This document shows, piece by piece, positions 42,260 through 53,320 of a stretch of 64,000 nucleotides of DNA. The DNA lies in contig NZ_CP107796.1 in the NCBI RefSeq assembly GCF_036345995.1, positions 3,038,001 through 3,102,000 of the forward strand. The letters run 5' to 3'. The translations under genes were made by a program, and so were the position numbers. The notes under the pieces were generated by a model, which made no database searches, was not told the DNA's origin, and worked only from the letters and a program-made list of their open reading frames with translations. Every line of letters starts with the position of its first letter. Within the stretch, counting starts at the first letter, position 1. The DNA comes from Streptomyces sp. NBC_00557. GTDB taxonomy: Bacteria; Actinomycetota; Actinomycetes; Streptomycetales; Streptomycetaceae.

Positions 42260-44659
42260 TCAGCGGCGCCCGGCGTCTCCCTTCCCGCAGGCCACCCCGT
42301 CCCGGTCGCGGTCCAGGCCCCGCGGGTCGCCGGAGCCGTTCACCTTCAGGCGGCCGTAGTCGTTCTTCCGGAGCCAGGCGCAGCGGGCCGCCGTCGTCTT
42401 CCTCACCTCCGGCGGGAACACCGTCGGGACGCACACGTTGGCCGAGCCGTAGTGCCGGTCGCAGCCGGAGAGGGCCGGGCTGACCTGCTGTGCGGTGCGC
42501 TTCCTGCCCGGCCCGGAGACCTTGCCGGACAGCGCGTCGGCGAAGGCGTGGACGTGCGGGGAGGCGGCGGTCAGGGCCGACGGGCCGGTGAGGTGGACCC
42601 ACCGGGCGACCGAGGGCACCCCGTTGGCATCGACCGCGAAGAGCATGTACCAGCCGGGCGGGGCGATGTTCGGGTTGTTGGTGACGTTCAGGTCCACGTT
42701 GCTGCCGTCCACGCTGAGCGGCAGGTCCACGAACCGCTGGTTCGGGTCGGAGGAGTGGGTGACCGCCGCCGGACGGATCAGCTCCGCCTTGGCGATGGGG
42801 CGGTCGACGGTGATCCGCTGGGTGTCGCCGTACTTCCACTCCTGGTCGATCACGGAGGTGATCGTCGGGCGGGTGCCCTTGTAGAGGTACGGCGGGGTGT
42901 AGATCGACACGTTGTGGTTCCAGCTGCCGTTGCCGGGGTTGTCGCCCGTCGCCATCACGCGGCCGTCGGGCAGCAGGAACGCCGAGGAGTGGTAGCCGCG
43001 GGACTCGGGGTCGGCGGCCACCGGGTCGAAGGTGTCGGCGCCCGGGTCGTACAGCGAGGACTCGTACACGGGGTTGGCCCGGTTGTGCAGGGCGCCGCCG
43101 GTCTCCAGCACCTTGCCGTCGGGCAGCAGGACCGCGGAGACGTACATCTTGCCCTGGTTGCCGGTCTCCGGCTGGGGCCCGTTGCCGAGGTCGACCGTGC
43201 CCTGCGGGAGCGGCGGCCCGGCGGCGTACGACGGGTTGGGCTGCTTGAGGTCGATCAGGTCGGTCAGGCGGTTCGCGTCCGGGTTGGAGTCGATGTTGCC
43301 GCCGCCGATGGTGAGGACCCGCTGGTCCTGCGCGGGAGGCAGCAGCACGCTCGCCGACTGGTCGCGCTCGTCCTTGTGCTGCAGTCCGGGGATCTGGGTG
43401 ATCGTGTTGGCGCCGTAGTCGTAGACCGCCGAGCCGGTGCCGGGGATGTTGTTGCCGAAGACGTGGCTGCCCGTGTAGAAGAGGCGGCCGTCCTGCATGA
43501 GGATCATCGCCGGGTACAGGCCCCAGTACGACCAGGTCTGGTTGACCTGCCACAGCGGCAGCCACTGCTGCTGCGCGTCGCTGAACCGCTCGGCCGTCAC
43601 CGAGCCGGTGGAGTCCTCCCGGAGCCCGCCGAAGGTGATGACGTCACCGTTGCCCAGCTCGGTCGCCGACGGGTACCAGTGGCCGTCGTTCAGGTCGTTG
43701 GTCTTGGTGTACGTCTCGGTCTTCGGGTCGAAAATGTACGAGTCCTTGAACCCCTCGTAGCCGTGCCCGCCGACGACCGGGTACGCCTTGTTGCCGCTCA
43801 GGACCAGCACCCGGCCGTCCTGGAGCTGGACGTGGCCGGCGCAGAACATGTCCTTCGGCGTCGGGATGACCTTGTAGGTGCCGTTCGCCGGGTCGTACAC
43901 GGCGCTCGTGAAGGTGCCCGCGCCGAAGTTCTCCTCGCTGTTGCCGGAGCCGGCGATCAGCAGCACCTTGCCGTTGTTCAGGACGACGGAGTGCATGGAG
44001 CGGACCGGGTTCCGGGTGGGCAGGACCGACCAGCTGCCGTTGGCGCACTGGTCGGCGGTACCGGTGCACCGGGCCGGCGGGAGCGGGTCGGGGACCTGGT
44101 CCATGGTGTAGTCGTCGGTGGTCGCCGATCCGGTGCCGTAGACGGAGACGCCCCAGGTGATGCGGTCGGTGCCGGCGGGGACCTCGGGCGTGCGGACGGT
44201 GGCCCGCGTCCAGGCCGACGCCATGTCCAGGGTCTTCAGGTCGGTCCAGTACTGCCAGCCGGCGGTGGTGTCGTGCCGGAACAGGGTGATGTTGGCGTCG
44301 GGGGTGGTGGTCTTGTACCAGAGCCCCAGGTCGTACTGCTTGCCGGCGCTCACTCCCGGCGCGCAGTCCGCCGACTCCGTGATCATCGCCTTGCGGTCGC
44401 CGTCGACGCGGCGGGTCAGCGTGACCTTCATGGCCGCGGCCCCGGAGTGCGCGTCCGAGGTGCTCTGGAAGGTGAAGTCGTTGTCACCCCAGCCCGACTT
44501 CTCCCAGCAGTACGGCATGCCGTCGCTGCCGGCGGTCTCGAAGCCGGGGTTCTTGATCAGGTTGGCCGCCTCGGCGGGCTGGGGCGCGGTCAGCAGCAGC
44601 CCGGCGGTCAGGGCGCCCACCCCGGCCAGCGCGGTCCGTCTGCGGTGCTTGTCTCTCAC
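42260..44659 (-). CDS. Secreted copper-radical oxidase (galactose/glyoxal oxidase-like) with Excalibur-like tail
   Basis: 799 residues from GTG 44659 (AAGGAG upstream). Order: a signal peptide (cleavage about residue 32); a carbohydrate-binding-like beta-sandwich (about 33-190, starting NLIKNPGFETAG); a seven-bladed kelch-type oxidase core (about 215-590); a DUF1929 C-terminal beta domain (about 595-700); a linker; and a Cys-containing Excalibur-like calcium module (DRDRDGVAC near the end). The radical-copper ligands align with galactose oxidase: Cys273 (MFCAG), Tyr329 (WYPSA), Tyr556-His557 (GYHSS) and His635 (VTHSS). It should oxidise a sugar or aldehyde with O2, giving H2O2. It is the last gene of a four-gene glycan operon. 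Substrate unknown. Confidence 0.93.
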   Translation of the reverse strand: MRDKHRRRTALAGVGALTAGLLLTAPQPAEAANLIKNPGFETAGSDGMPYCWEKSGWGDNDFTFQSTSDAHSGAAAMKVTLTRRVDGDRKAMITESADCAPGVSAGKQYDLGLWYKTTTPDANITLFRHDTTAGWQYWTDLKTLDMASAWTRATVRTPEVPAGTDRITWGVSVYGTGSATTDDYTMDQVPDPLPPARCTGTADQCANGSWSVLPTRNPVRSMHSVVLNNGKVLLIAGSGNSEENFGAGTFTSAVYDPANGTYKVIPTPKDMFCAGHVQLQDGRVLVLSGNKAYPVVGGHGYEGFKDSYIFDPKTETYTKTNDLNDGHWYPSATELGNGDVITFGGLREDSTGSVTAERFSDAQQQWLPLWQVNQTWSYWGLYPAMILMQDGRLFYTGSHVFGNNIPGTGSAVYDYGANTITQIPGLQHKDERDQSASVLLPPAQDQRVLTIGGGNIDSNPDANRLTDLIDLKQPNPSYAAGPPLPQGTVDLGNGPQPETGNQGKMYVSAVLLPDGKVLETGGALHNRANPVYESSLYDPGADTFDPVAADPESRGYHSSAFLLPDGRVMATGDNPGNGSWNHNVSIYTPPYLYKGTRPTITSVIDQEWKYGDTQRITVDRPIAKAELIRPAAVTHSSDPNQRFVDLPLSVDGSNVDLNVTNNPNIAPPGWYMLFAVDANGVPSVARWVHLTGPSALTAASPHVHAFADALSGKVSGPGRKRTAQQVSPALSGCDRHYGSANVCVPTVFPPEVRKTTAARCAWLRKNDYGRLKVNGSGDPRGLDRDRDGVACGKGDAGRR

Positions 44660-45825
44660 ACGGCTCTCCTTGCTCGGCTCCCCCGGCGGCGGGGGAGGTA
44701 GACCAGCGCCTCGGTGCCCGCGAAGCGCAGGACGAACGTCAGGACCAGGGCGAGCGCGGTGGCGGGGAGGGCGCCCATGCCGAACCGGCCGACGAGGAGG
44801 GCGATCAGCGGGATGCGCAGCACCAGGTCGGCGTTGGCGAGCAGCGCGAACCGGCCGAGCCGGTCCCACCAGCGGCGGTGCGCGCGCCGGTCGCGGAACA
44901 GCAACTGCTCGATGAGCAGGAAGTTCCAGGCGACCCCGAGCTGGTTGGCGAGGATCTCGGCGGGCAGGTAGTGGAGGCCGGCGGCGGTGAGCGCCCGCAG
45001 TCCGAGGAGGTTCGGCACGAATCCGCTGGCGCCGATCAGCCCGAAGCCGACCATGCGGGCGGCCGGGGACGCGGTCCGCAGGCCCGTCAGGTGGCGCAGG
45101 AAGCGCAGGCCCTCCCGCGCGGTGGACTTGGACTCGCCCGCGAACCGCTCCTCGAAGACGAACGGCACCTCGGCGACCCGGCGCGGGCGGCCGCGGACGG
45201 CCAGCTCCAGCAGGATCTTGTAGCCGAGGGGCTTGAGGACCTCCGCGGTGACGGCCCTGCGCCGGATCGCGAAGAAGCCGCTCATCGGGTCGCTGATGCC
45301 GCGCAGCGTGCGCGGGAAGAGGGCCTTGGCGAGCCAGGTCGCGCCGCGGGAGACGGCCACCCGGTAGCCGCCGGCGAGCCCGGCCCGGCTGCCGCCCTCG
45401 ATGTACCGGGAGGCGACGACGAGTCCGGCGTTCGTCCGCTCGCCGGTGGCCACCAACTCCGGTACGAGGGACGGCGGATGCTGGCAGTCGCCGTCCATGA
45501 CGACGATCCACTCCGCGGTCGCCGCCCTCAGCCCCTCGACGACCGCCCCGCCGAGCCCGCCGACGGGCTCCTCGCGGTGCAGCACGGCCACCGGGAACGG
45601 GCAGTCCCGGGCGGCGGCGCGGATCACCTCGGGGGTGTCGTCGGTGGAGTCGTCCACGAACAGGACCTCGCAGGGCAGCCGCGCGGGCACCGACTCGGTG
45701 ATCCGGTGCAGCAGCTGCCGGATGTTCGCGGACTCGTTGAAGGTCGGTACGACGATGGTGACGGCGCCGGGTTCGGGGACCTCCACGGCGTCGAGGCCCT
45801 GTGCCGGGACGGTGTGCTCGCTCAT
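44656..45825 (-). CDS. Dolichol-phosphate-mannose-synthase-like GT2 fused to GtrA
   Basis: 389 residues from ATG 45825. The N-terminal GT2 domain (about 20-245) has VTIVVPTFNESANI, VDDSTDDTPEV, the metal motif WIVVMDGDCQHPP and SDPMSGFFAIRRR. The C-terminal GtrA domain (about 265-380) has four membrane helices (RMVGFGLIGASGFVPNLLGL onwards). Such fusions make polyprenyl-phosphate sugars and may flip them across the membrane. It provides the donor for the GT39-like enzyme next door. Start and stop overlap both neighbours by 4 bp, so the operon is tightly coupled. Confidence 0.94.
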   Translation of the reverse strand: MSEHTVPAQGLDAVEVPEPGAVTIVVPTFNESANIRQLLHRITESVPARLPCEVLFVDDSTDDTPEVIRAAARDCPFPVAVLHREEPVGGLGGAVVEGLRAATAEWIVVMDGDCQHPPSLVPELVATGERTNAGLVVASRYIEGGSRAGLAGGYRVAVSRGATWLAKALFPRTLRGISDPMSGFFAIRRRAVTAEVLKPLGYKILLELAVRGRPRRVAEVPFVFEERFAGESKSTAREGLRFLRHLTGLRTASPAARMVGFGLIGASGFVPNLLGLRALTAAGLHYLPAEILANQLGVAWNFLLIEQLLFRDRRAHRRWWDRLGRFALLANADLVLRIPLIALLVGRFGMGALPATALALVLTFVLRFAGTEALVYLPRRRGSRARRAV

Positions 45826-47468
45826 CGCGCGCCTCCCGCGGCCTGGATGCGCCGGATCTCGATGCGGTCGGGTCCGGCGCCGAAGGTGGCGACCGGCGCG
45901 GAGTGCCGGATGGCCGCCCGGACGGTGGGCAGGTCCTTGGCGTCGCGGCGGACGGTCGGTGAGGCGACGACGTAGTCGACGTCCTTCCAGCCGTGCGGCA
46001 GGGTCTTGGTGACGGCCGGGTCGAGGTCGGCCTTGTAGAACCAGATGGCGCCGGGTCCGGGCCGGTACCCGGCGTGCACCAGGTCCAGCCAGAGGGCGTC
46101 GTCGACGAGGACACGGGTGTCCTCGGGGTCGGCCACCTTCGTGCCGAGCCAGTGGGCGGCCTGCCGGTAGGGCTTGTTGGCGTCGGCGGTGACGGCGGTG
46201 CGGTCGCCGTCGTACCAGTGCGGTACGACGTAGGCGCCGGCGGCGAGGACGAGCACGGCGGCGAGCGCGTACCGGCCGCCGGTGAGGTACCGCTTCTCGG
46301 TCTCCGTGCGCCGCCTGGTCATGACCGCGTGCGCGACGGAGGCGGCAGCGGCGGCCAGGACCAGGGCGAGGAAGGGCAGGGCGCCGATGACGTACATGGC
46401 GGGCAGGTAGCCGTTCGGGCGCAGGGCGACCGCGGTGAGGAGCGCGACGGTCAGCGCGGGTCCGGCGAGGGCGCGGGCGGTGACCGACCAGCGCCGGGCG
46501 AGCAGCAGGAGCAGGGCCGCGGCGAGGCCGCCGAGGGGCAGGACGCGGTCGTAGTACAGCCACGCGTGCAGGACGCCGTAGGAGCCGGAGCCCGGGTGCA
46601 GGATGAACCCGGAGCCGGGCCGGGACATCTGGTAGGTGATGCCGTCCCACAGGGAGACGTGTCCGGGGCCGGGCAGCAACTCGCCCTTGAGCAGGGCGAA
46701 CAGCGGGTAGGCGAGGCCGATCAGGGCGCACGCGGTGACGGCTCCGGTGAGCGCGAACTTGCGGGTGTCGCGGTGGCTGTGCCGCCACATGGTGACGAAC
46801 AGGGCGGGCAGGGCGACGAGCATCGTCTCCTTGGTGAGCACGCCCGTCGCGGCGGCGACACCGGCGCCGAAGTGGTGCCAGAGGTGGCGGCTGGGCGAGG
46901 CGGCGAGGCAGAACGCCAGCAGCAGCCACATCACGGCGATGTTGTCGAGGAAGATCTCCCGGCTGAGCACGACCGCGAGCGGGGACAGCCCGAAGAGGGT
47001 CATGCCGAGTCCGGCGGCCCAGCGGGGCAGCGCGAGGCGGCGGCCGAGGACGTAGACGAGGACCGCGCTGACTCCGCTGATCAGGAGCATCGTGATCCGC
47101 ATGGTGCCGACGGTCATGAACCCGGGGCTGACCGCCGCGGGCAGCCGGCCGAGCAGGGCTATCTGGATCCAGCCGAGCGGCGGGTGGTCGTACCAGTAGG
47201 TGTAGTGGGCGAGGCCCCGGCCCTGCTGGACGGCCCAGGCCTGGGCGAGGTAGGTGCCCTCGTCGTCGCTGAGGGTCGGGTAGGCGGCGATGTTCCAGCC
47301 CTGGACGACCAGGATCACCGTGAGCAGGGCGCCGCAGAGCAGCAGGTCGGCGCGGGAGGAGCGCAGTCGCATCGGCGGCTGTGTGCGGCCGGCCGTGGGC
47401 GTTTCGGGCGCAGGCCGGCGCTGCGCGGGGACCTTCGCTCCGGTCACCGCGGGAAGTGTGGAGGTCAC
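45822..47468 (-). CDS. GT39/ArnT-like polyprenyl-phosphate-sugar glycosyltransferase
   Basis: 548 residues from GTG 47468, which overlaps the preceding stop by 4 bp. It has about 11-12 membrane helices and the acidic motif DDEGTYLAQAWAVQQG in the first external loop, followed by YWYDHPPLGW, both typical of PMT/ArnT-type GT-C enzymes (catalytic Asp-Glu). LSREIFLDNIAVMW is the second conserved loop. The C-terminal 110 residues form an extracellular domain (DDALWLDLVHAGYRPGPG). It would transfer a sugar from a lipid-phosphate carrier, supplied by the GT2-GtrA enzyme, onto a protein or glycan outside the membrane. Confidence 0.93.
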   Translation of the reverse strand: MTSTLPAVTGAKVPAQRRPAPETPTAGRTQPPMRLRSSRADLLLCGALLTVILVVQGWNIAAYPTLSDDEGTYLAQAWAVQQGRGLAHYTYWYDHPPLGWIQIALLGRLPAAVSPGFMTVGTMRITMLLISGVSAVLVYVLGRRLALPRWAAGLGMTLFGLSPLAVVLSREIFLDNIAVMWLLLAFCLAASPSRHLWHHFGAGVAAATGVLTKETMLVALPALFVTMWRHSHRDTRKFALTGAVTACALIGLAYPLFALLKGELLPGPGHVSLWDGITYQMSRPGSGFILHPGSGSYGVLHAWLYYDRVLPLGGLAAALLLLLARRWSVTARALAGPALTVALLTAVALRPNGYLPAMYVIGALPFLALVLAAAAASVAHAVMTRRRTETEKRYLTGGRYALAAVLVLAAGAYVVPHWYDGDRTAVTADANKPYRQAAHWLGTKVADPEDTRVLVDDALWLDLVHAGYRPGPGAIWFYKADLDPAVTKTLPHGWKDVDYVVASPTVRRDAKDLPTVRAAIRHSAPVATFGAGPDRIEIRRIQAAGGAR

Positions 47469-48733
47469 GCGGGAACGTCCTCTCGGATGGGCTCGGCCGC
47501 GGTGAGATGCGCGCCGACATGCGTGGTCAACTCCCAGTCGTTGCGGCCGCGTTGCTCGCGCCATACGGCGCGGATCGCGGCGCCGGCCAGGAGGACCTGG
47601 TAGAAGGGGCCGCCCACGATGAGCTTCACGTAGTGGACGAGGCGGACCTTCAGGCCGTACTGCTTGCCGAAGTCGTGCAGTCCGACCACCTCGAAGACGA
47701 AGGTGACGGCGGCGGTGACCAGCGGCAGGAAGGTGAGGAAGGCAACCCCGACCGGCACGTCGAGGAAGAGCGCGACGGCCGCGTTGAGCGGGATGATCAC
47801 ACCGGAGAAGGCCTGCATGAACGGGGTCATCAAGGTGTACCGGGCGAGCAGCCGCTGCCCTAATCCCGGCAGTTGCCGCCAGTCCTTCTTCCGGTACACC
47901 TGCAGGAAGCCCTGGTTCCAGCGGGTGCGCTGCTTGAGCAGCGACATCAGGGTGCCGGGGGTCTCCTCGCGGGTGACCATGTCGGAGTCGTAGGCGACGA
48001 CGACCTTCTTGCCGGCGCTGGAGAGCCGGACGCCCAGGTCGCAGTCCTCGGCGAGGCAGTCCGGGTCCCAGCCGCCCGCTTCCCTGAGGACGCCGGTCCG
48101 CACGAAGACGGTGTTGCCGCCGAGCGGGATGAACCCTTTCTGCGCGTGCAGGTGCAGCCGGGAGCGGAACCAGAAGAAGTACTCCAGGCAGTTGCGCAGG
48201 CTGTACCAGCTGGAGTGGAAGTTGATGAGCTGCACGCCGCCCTGGACCACGTCCGCGCCGGTCGTGCGGAAGGCGTGGTCGACGTGGGCGAGCAGCTCGG
48301 GGTGGACCTGGTCCTCGGCGTCGAAGACCCCGACGACGTCGCCGCGGCAGTGCGGCAGCGCCGTGTTCATGGCCTTGGGCTTGTTCTTCTTCTCGTGGGT
48401 GTCGACGACGACGCGCACGCGCGCGTCCCGTGCGGCGGCCCGCTCGGCCACCTGCGTGGTCTCGGGGTCGTCGTGCCCGACGATCACGACGATCTCGAAG
48501 TCGGCGTGCGTGGATTCCAGCAGCCGCTGGATGGTGTGGTCCAGCACCGCCTGCTCGTGCCGGGCCGGCAGCAGCAGGGAGAACGACAGGTGTTCCCCGC
48601 CGTCCGGCCTGCCGAACCTGGTGGAGGCCAGCACCTCGGGCGTGCGCCAGGCGTGCATCTGCCACCACAGAGTGAACGCCGCCATCCAGAACAGGGCCAG
48701 TGAGACGGCCGCGATGAAGACAGACGTGAGCAA
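47465..48733 (-). CDS. Processive membrane GT2 glycosyltransferase (cellulose/hyaluronan-synthase-like)
   Basis: 422 residues from TTG 48733 (GGGGGGATC upstream). One N-terminal helix is followed by a GT2 domain with VVIVGHDDP, GVFDAEDQVHPEL (DxD-type metal site), an acceptor-side CLAEDCDLGVRL and the processive QRTRWNQGF (QxxRW) motif. Three or four C-terminal membrane helices follow. QxxRW is the mark of polysaccharide-synthesising GT2 enzymes such as cellulose and hyaluronan synthases. As the first gene of the operon ending in a copper-radical oxidase, it parallels the cslA-glxA pair of Streptomyces but with extra lipid-linked sugar enzymes. Confidence 0.94.
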   Translation of the reverse strand: MLTSVFIAAVSLALFWMAAFTLWWQMHAWRTPEVLASTRFGRPDGGEHLSFSLLLPARHEQAVLDHTIQRLLESTHADFEIVVIVGHDDPETTQVAERAAARDARVRVVVDTHEKKNKPKAMNTALPHCRGDVVGVFDAEDQVHPELLAHVDHAFRTTGADVVQGGVQLINFHSSWYSLRNCLEYFFWFRSRLHLHAQKGFIPLGGNTVFVRTGVLREAGGWDPDCLAEDCDLGVRLSSAGKKVVVAYDSDMVTREETPGTLMSLLKQRTRWNQGFLQVYRKKDWRQLPGLGQRLLARYTLMTPFMQAFSGVIIPLNAAVALFLDVPVGVAFLTFLPLVTAAVTFVFEVVGLHDFGKQYGLKVRLVHYVKLIVGGPFYQVLLAGAAIRAVWREQRGRNDWELTTHVGAHLTAAEPIREDVPA

Positions 48734-48950
48734 AAAGATCCCCCCAGATCCCCGATTTCCCCCTGTGCGGGCGACGGTGAGTGATCACCCGTCGACTCGT
48801 TGTGGAGACACTAGGGGGGATCTGTGAAGCGCGGGAGCTGCTCCGATAAATAGCGTGTTTCGGAACGGTGCCGCCGGTAGCGGGACGTATCCGAACACCG
48901 GCCCAGTTCCGAACAGTTCGGACGTCCCGCCGGCCGGCTGTCCGCGCTGC

Positions 48951-50987
<2,037 letters not shown>

Positions 50988-51117
50988 GCCTCCATCCTCC
51001 CGCATGCCGGCCCCGCCGCGTGCCTCGGTCACCGGGGCGCCGGAAAGGGTGCGGGGGCGGGCCCGTGCGCTCGCTGAACGGCACCGCGCACCTGCGGTGG
51101 GCCGGCGCCCGGCGCGC

Positions 51118-51178
51118 ATCCGGCCCGGGTACGACTGGGCGTCCCCCGGGCGGGTGGCCGGCCGTACCCGGGCCGGAT
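51118..51178. terminator. Long hairpin after the deaminase gene
   Basis: Perfect 16-bp arms (ATCCGGCCCGGGTACG, 51118-51133, and its complement at 51163-51178) separated by 29 bases. It lies 24 bp past the stop of the leftward deaminase gene, in the gap before yyaL, so it is probably that gene's terminator. Confidence 0.75.
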
Positions 51179-51201
51179 GGCGGCACGCTGGTGACCCGGA
51201 G

Positions 51202-51711
51202 TCAGTAGTCGATGCGGTCGGCCTTGGCCAGCCACGCGTCGAACGGGGCCGTCCGGTGCGGCAGGTCCAGCTGCTCGACCCGGGTCGGCCACATCGACTG
51301 GGGCTTCTTCTCGAACAGGTCGTAGAACTTGCGGTCGTCGAAACCGGCGGCCGCGGCGTCGTGCCGGTCGGCGCAGTAGACGATCCGGTCGACCCGCGCC
51401 CACAGCGCGGAGGAGAGACACATCGGACACGGCTCGCACGAGGTGATCAGAGTGCAGCCCTCCAGCGAGAAGGCGTCCAGCTTTCTGCAGGCGGCGCGCA
51501 TCGCGCTCACCTCGGCGTGCGCCGTCGGGTCCAGGGTCGCGGTGACCTGGTTGTTCCCGAGGGCGACGATCTCGCCGTCCTTGACGACCAGGGCGCCGAA
51601 CGGACCGCCGCCGTTCGCCACGCTGGTGGTGGCCAGCCGGATCGCCTCGTCCATCCAGACACGCTCGAGGTCCTGGATGCTCTCTTCTTGGGTCTGCGCT
51701 GTCACGATCAC
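51202..51711 (-). CDS. Zinc-dependent nucleobase deaminase (guanine/cytosine deaminase-like)
   Basis: 169 residues from GTG 51711 (GTG 51705 possible). The cytidine-deaminase superfamily zinc site is complete: TAHAEV with His and catalytic Glu, and [15 protein letters not shown] with the two Cys. The C-terminal region ([18 protein letters not shown]) resembles bacterial guanine deaminase GuaD. Guanine deaminase yields xanthine, which fits the xanthine-dehydrogenase remnant just upstream. The specific base is inferred from similarity and context. Confidence 0.9.
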   Translation of the reverse strand: MIVTAQTQEESIQDLERVWMDEAIRLATTSVANGGGPFGALVVKDGEIVALGNNQVTATLDPTAHAEVSAMRAACRKLDAFSLEGCTLITSCEPCPMCLSSALWARVDRIVYCADRHDAAAAGFDDRKFYDLFEKKPQSMWPTRVEQLDLPHRTAPFDAWLAKADRIDY

Positions 51712-51780
51712 TTCTTTCGGAGAGGGTGGGATGTCCCGAGGGCTCTTCCCGTGCGGGGCCTCACGCCCGGGGTGACTGGC

Positions 51781-52197
51781 TTACCCCGCGGCTGCCGCTT
51801 CGAGACCGGCTCGGCCGGCGCGTCCGCGGGGGTGTTCACGGTCCGAGGCCGCAGATGTGCGCTCCGGTGCGGCCGGAACGCGGGCCGGCTGCAGCCCCGT
51901 CGCGTCGCGGACGGCGTTCACGATCGCCGGAGCGACGGAGACGGTGGGCGGCTGGACGACGGGGCGCGGATGCGGCCGTCCTCTGCCTCGGTCTCCTCCA
52001 TGAGGGCGAGGCCGATCCCCTGTGCGGAACCGCCGTGGATCCGCCCGGCGACGGCGTCCGAGGTGATCGCCCTGCGCACGTCCCGTGCTGCTGATGCCGG
52101 TCGTCACGCCGGTTCCGCCCGCGACCGGCGTCGCGCCCGGACGCCGAGCCTCAGCGTCCAGCGCGTCCGCCCAGGTGGCGGGTCGGAGGAAGTCCAC
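51781..52197 (-). pseudogene. Collapsed xanthine dehydrogenase gene(s)
   Basis: From GTG 52197 the frame gives DFLRPATWADALDAEARRPGATPVAGGTGV, cited here as the DFLRPATW and VAGGTGV ends: the start of an FAD-binding subunit. After about 40 residues it switches to the C-terminal part of the molybdopterin subunit (VAGRIHGGSAQGIGLALMEE in another frame, then VNAVRDATGLQPARVP in the first). Over 1 kb of coding sequence is missing between the two subunits' pieces, so an internal deletion joined two genes. The purine pathway next to the deaminase has been lost here. Confidence 0.8.
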
Positions 52198-52541
52198 GGC
52201 ACCATCCCTTGCTTCGTTCAGCCCGTGTGAGGAGTACACCGCCACCGGAGCGGAGTCAGCCAGGGGTGGAAGCCATGAGACATCGGCTGGGCCGGGACCG
52301 GGTCTTTGTAGACACCTACAAGAGGGGGTTGTTGGGGGATGTGACCGCTGGGTGAGCCGGGGTGTGAGGGCCGGGGGTGTGACGGCGCGAGGGAGCGGGC
52401 CCGAGGGCGCGAGGGGCGGGGTGACGGCGCGAGGCGGCAGAGGCGAGGCCAACGGGGTGGCGGCGCCGGGTCCGGGGGCGGGCGCCGGGCCCCGGTTCGC
52501 CGGACGGCGCAGGATCGTTCGGGGGACGGCTCACGGACGCC

Positions 52542-53204
52542 TCAGGCTCCCGCGGGTGCACCCTTCCGCTCGTCCAGCGGCTCGGGGGCGACGCCGCTCT
52601 CCGGCCCGGAGCCGTCGGTGCCGCCCGGCTCGGAGCCGTCGGTGCCGCCCGGCTCCGGGACGGCGTAGAAGCGCATGAGGACGGGGCGTGCGCCTTCGGG
52701 GGCCTCCTCGCGCGGGTGGCCGTAGCGCTCCAGCAGTGCCTGGTACTCGCGCATGAACTCGAGGAGTTCTGCCTTGGTCAGCCAGGTGCCGTGGCGCTGG
52801 ACCTGGGCCCAGCCCTCGGGGCCGCGGTACTCCTCATGGGCGCGGCGGTACAGAGCGGTGTCGAAATCGATCTTCAGCCGGGCGAGTCGGGCGGCCGCCT
52901 GGTACTCCTCGGGGGCCATCGTGGCCGGGTCGGGCGTCGTGTGCCGGAAGGGCAGCGCCCGCCACCAGCGCTCGCGCCCGCCGGACTTCTCCGGGATCTC
53001 CTCGATGAGCCGCTGCTCGGCGAGCTTGCGCAGGTGGTAGCTGGTGGTGCCCGAACTCTCGCCGAGTTCGCGGGCGAGGACGGTGGAGTTCGCCTGGCCG
53101 TGCCGGCCGAGGTAGTCGAGGATCCGGCGGCGCAGGGGGTTGCCGAGGGATTTGTAGAGGGCGGTGCGCTCCAGGCTGGTCATCTCGGGCAGGCCGTCGG
53201 TCAT
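52542..53204 (-). CDS. ArsR-family winged helix regulator
   Basis: 220 residues. The N-terminal winged helix (about 8-75: RTALYKSLGNPLRRRILDYLGRHG, SGTTSYHLRKLAEQRLIEE) belongs to the HTH_20/ArsR group. It is followed by a helical region of about 100 residues and a C-terminal tail with a tandem PGGTDGSE-PGGTDGSG repeat. No metal-binding Cys pair is seen, so it is probably not a metal sensor. It is divergent from a small membrane-protein gene, and an inverted repeat at 53262-53279 lies between them. It most likely regulates that gene and itself. Confidence 0.9.
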   Translation of the reverse strand: MTDGLPEMTSLERTALYKSLGNPLRRRILDYLGRHGQANSTVLARELGESSGTTSYHLRKLAEQRLIEEIPEKSGGRERWWRALPFRHTTPDPATMAPEEYQAAARLARLKIDFDTALYRRAHEEYRGPEGWAQVQRHGTWLTKAELLEFMREYQALLERYGHPREEAPEGARPVLMRFYAVPEPGGTDGSEPGGTDGSGPESGVAPEPLDERKGAPAGA

Positions 53205-53261
53205 GCCGCCACGGTAACCCTGAGAACCCCGAGAAGCCCCCGAGATCTGCCGAATTTTCTT

Positions 53262-53279
53262 TGCAGAGATTTCTCTGCA
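53262..53279. promoter_or_regulatory. Inverted-repeat operator between ArsR and membrane-protein genes
   Basis: TGCAGAG-ATTT-CTCTGCA, a perfect 7-bp palindrome with a 4-base spacer. It overlaps a TTGCAG -35-like element (53261-53266) that stands 16 bp before TATGGT (53283-53288), the likely promoter of the gene at 53321. Confidence 0.7.
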
Positions 53280-53320
53280 GTCTATGGTGGAGGCAGTCGG
53301 AGAGACGTGAGGGGGGAGCC

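Noticed and set aside
48908..48922. Palindrome TCCGAAC-A-GTTCGGA, resembling an SOS (LexA) box.
   Set aside because: LexA boxes in Streptomyces need about four bases between GAAC and GTTC; here there is one. No damage-response gene is adjacent.
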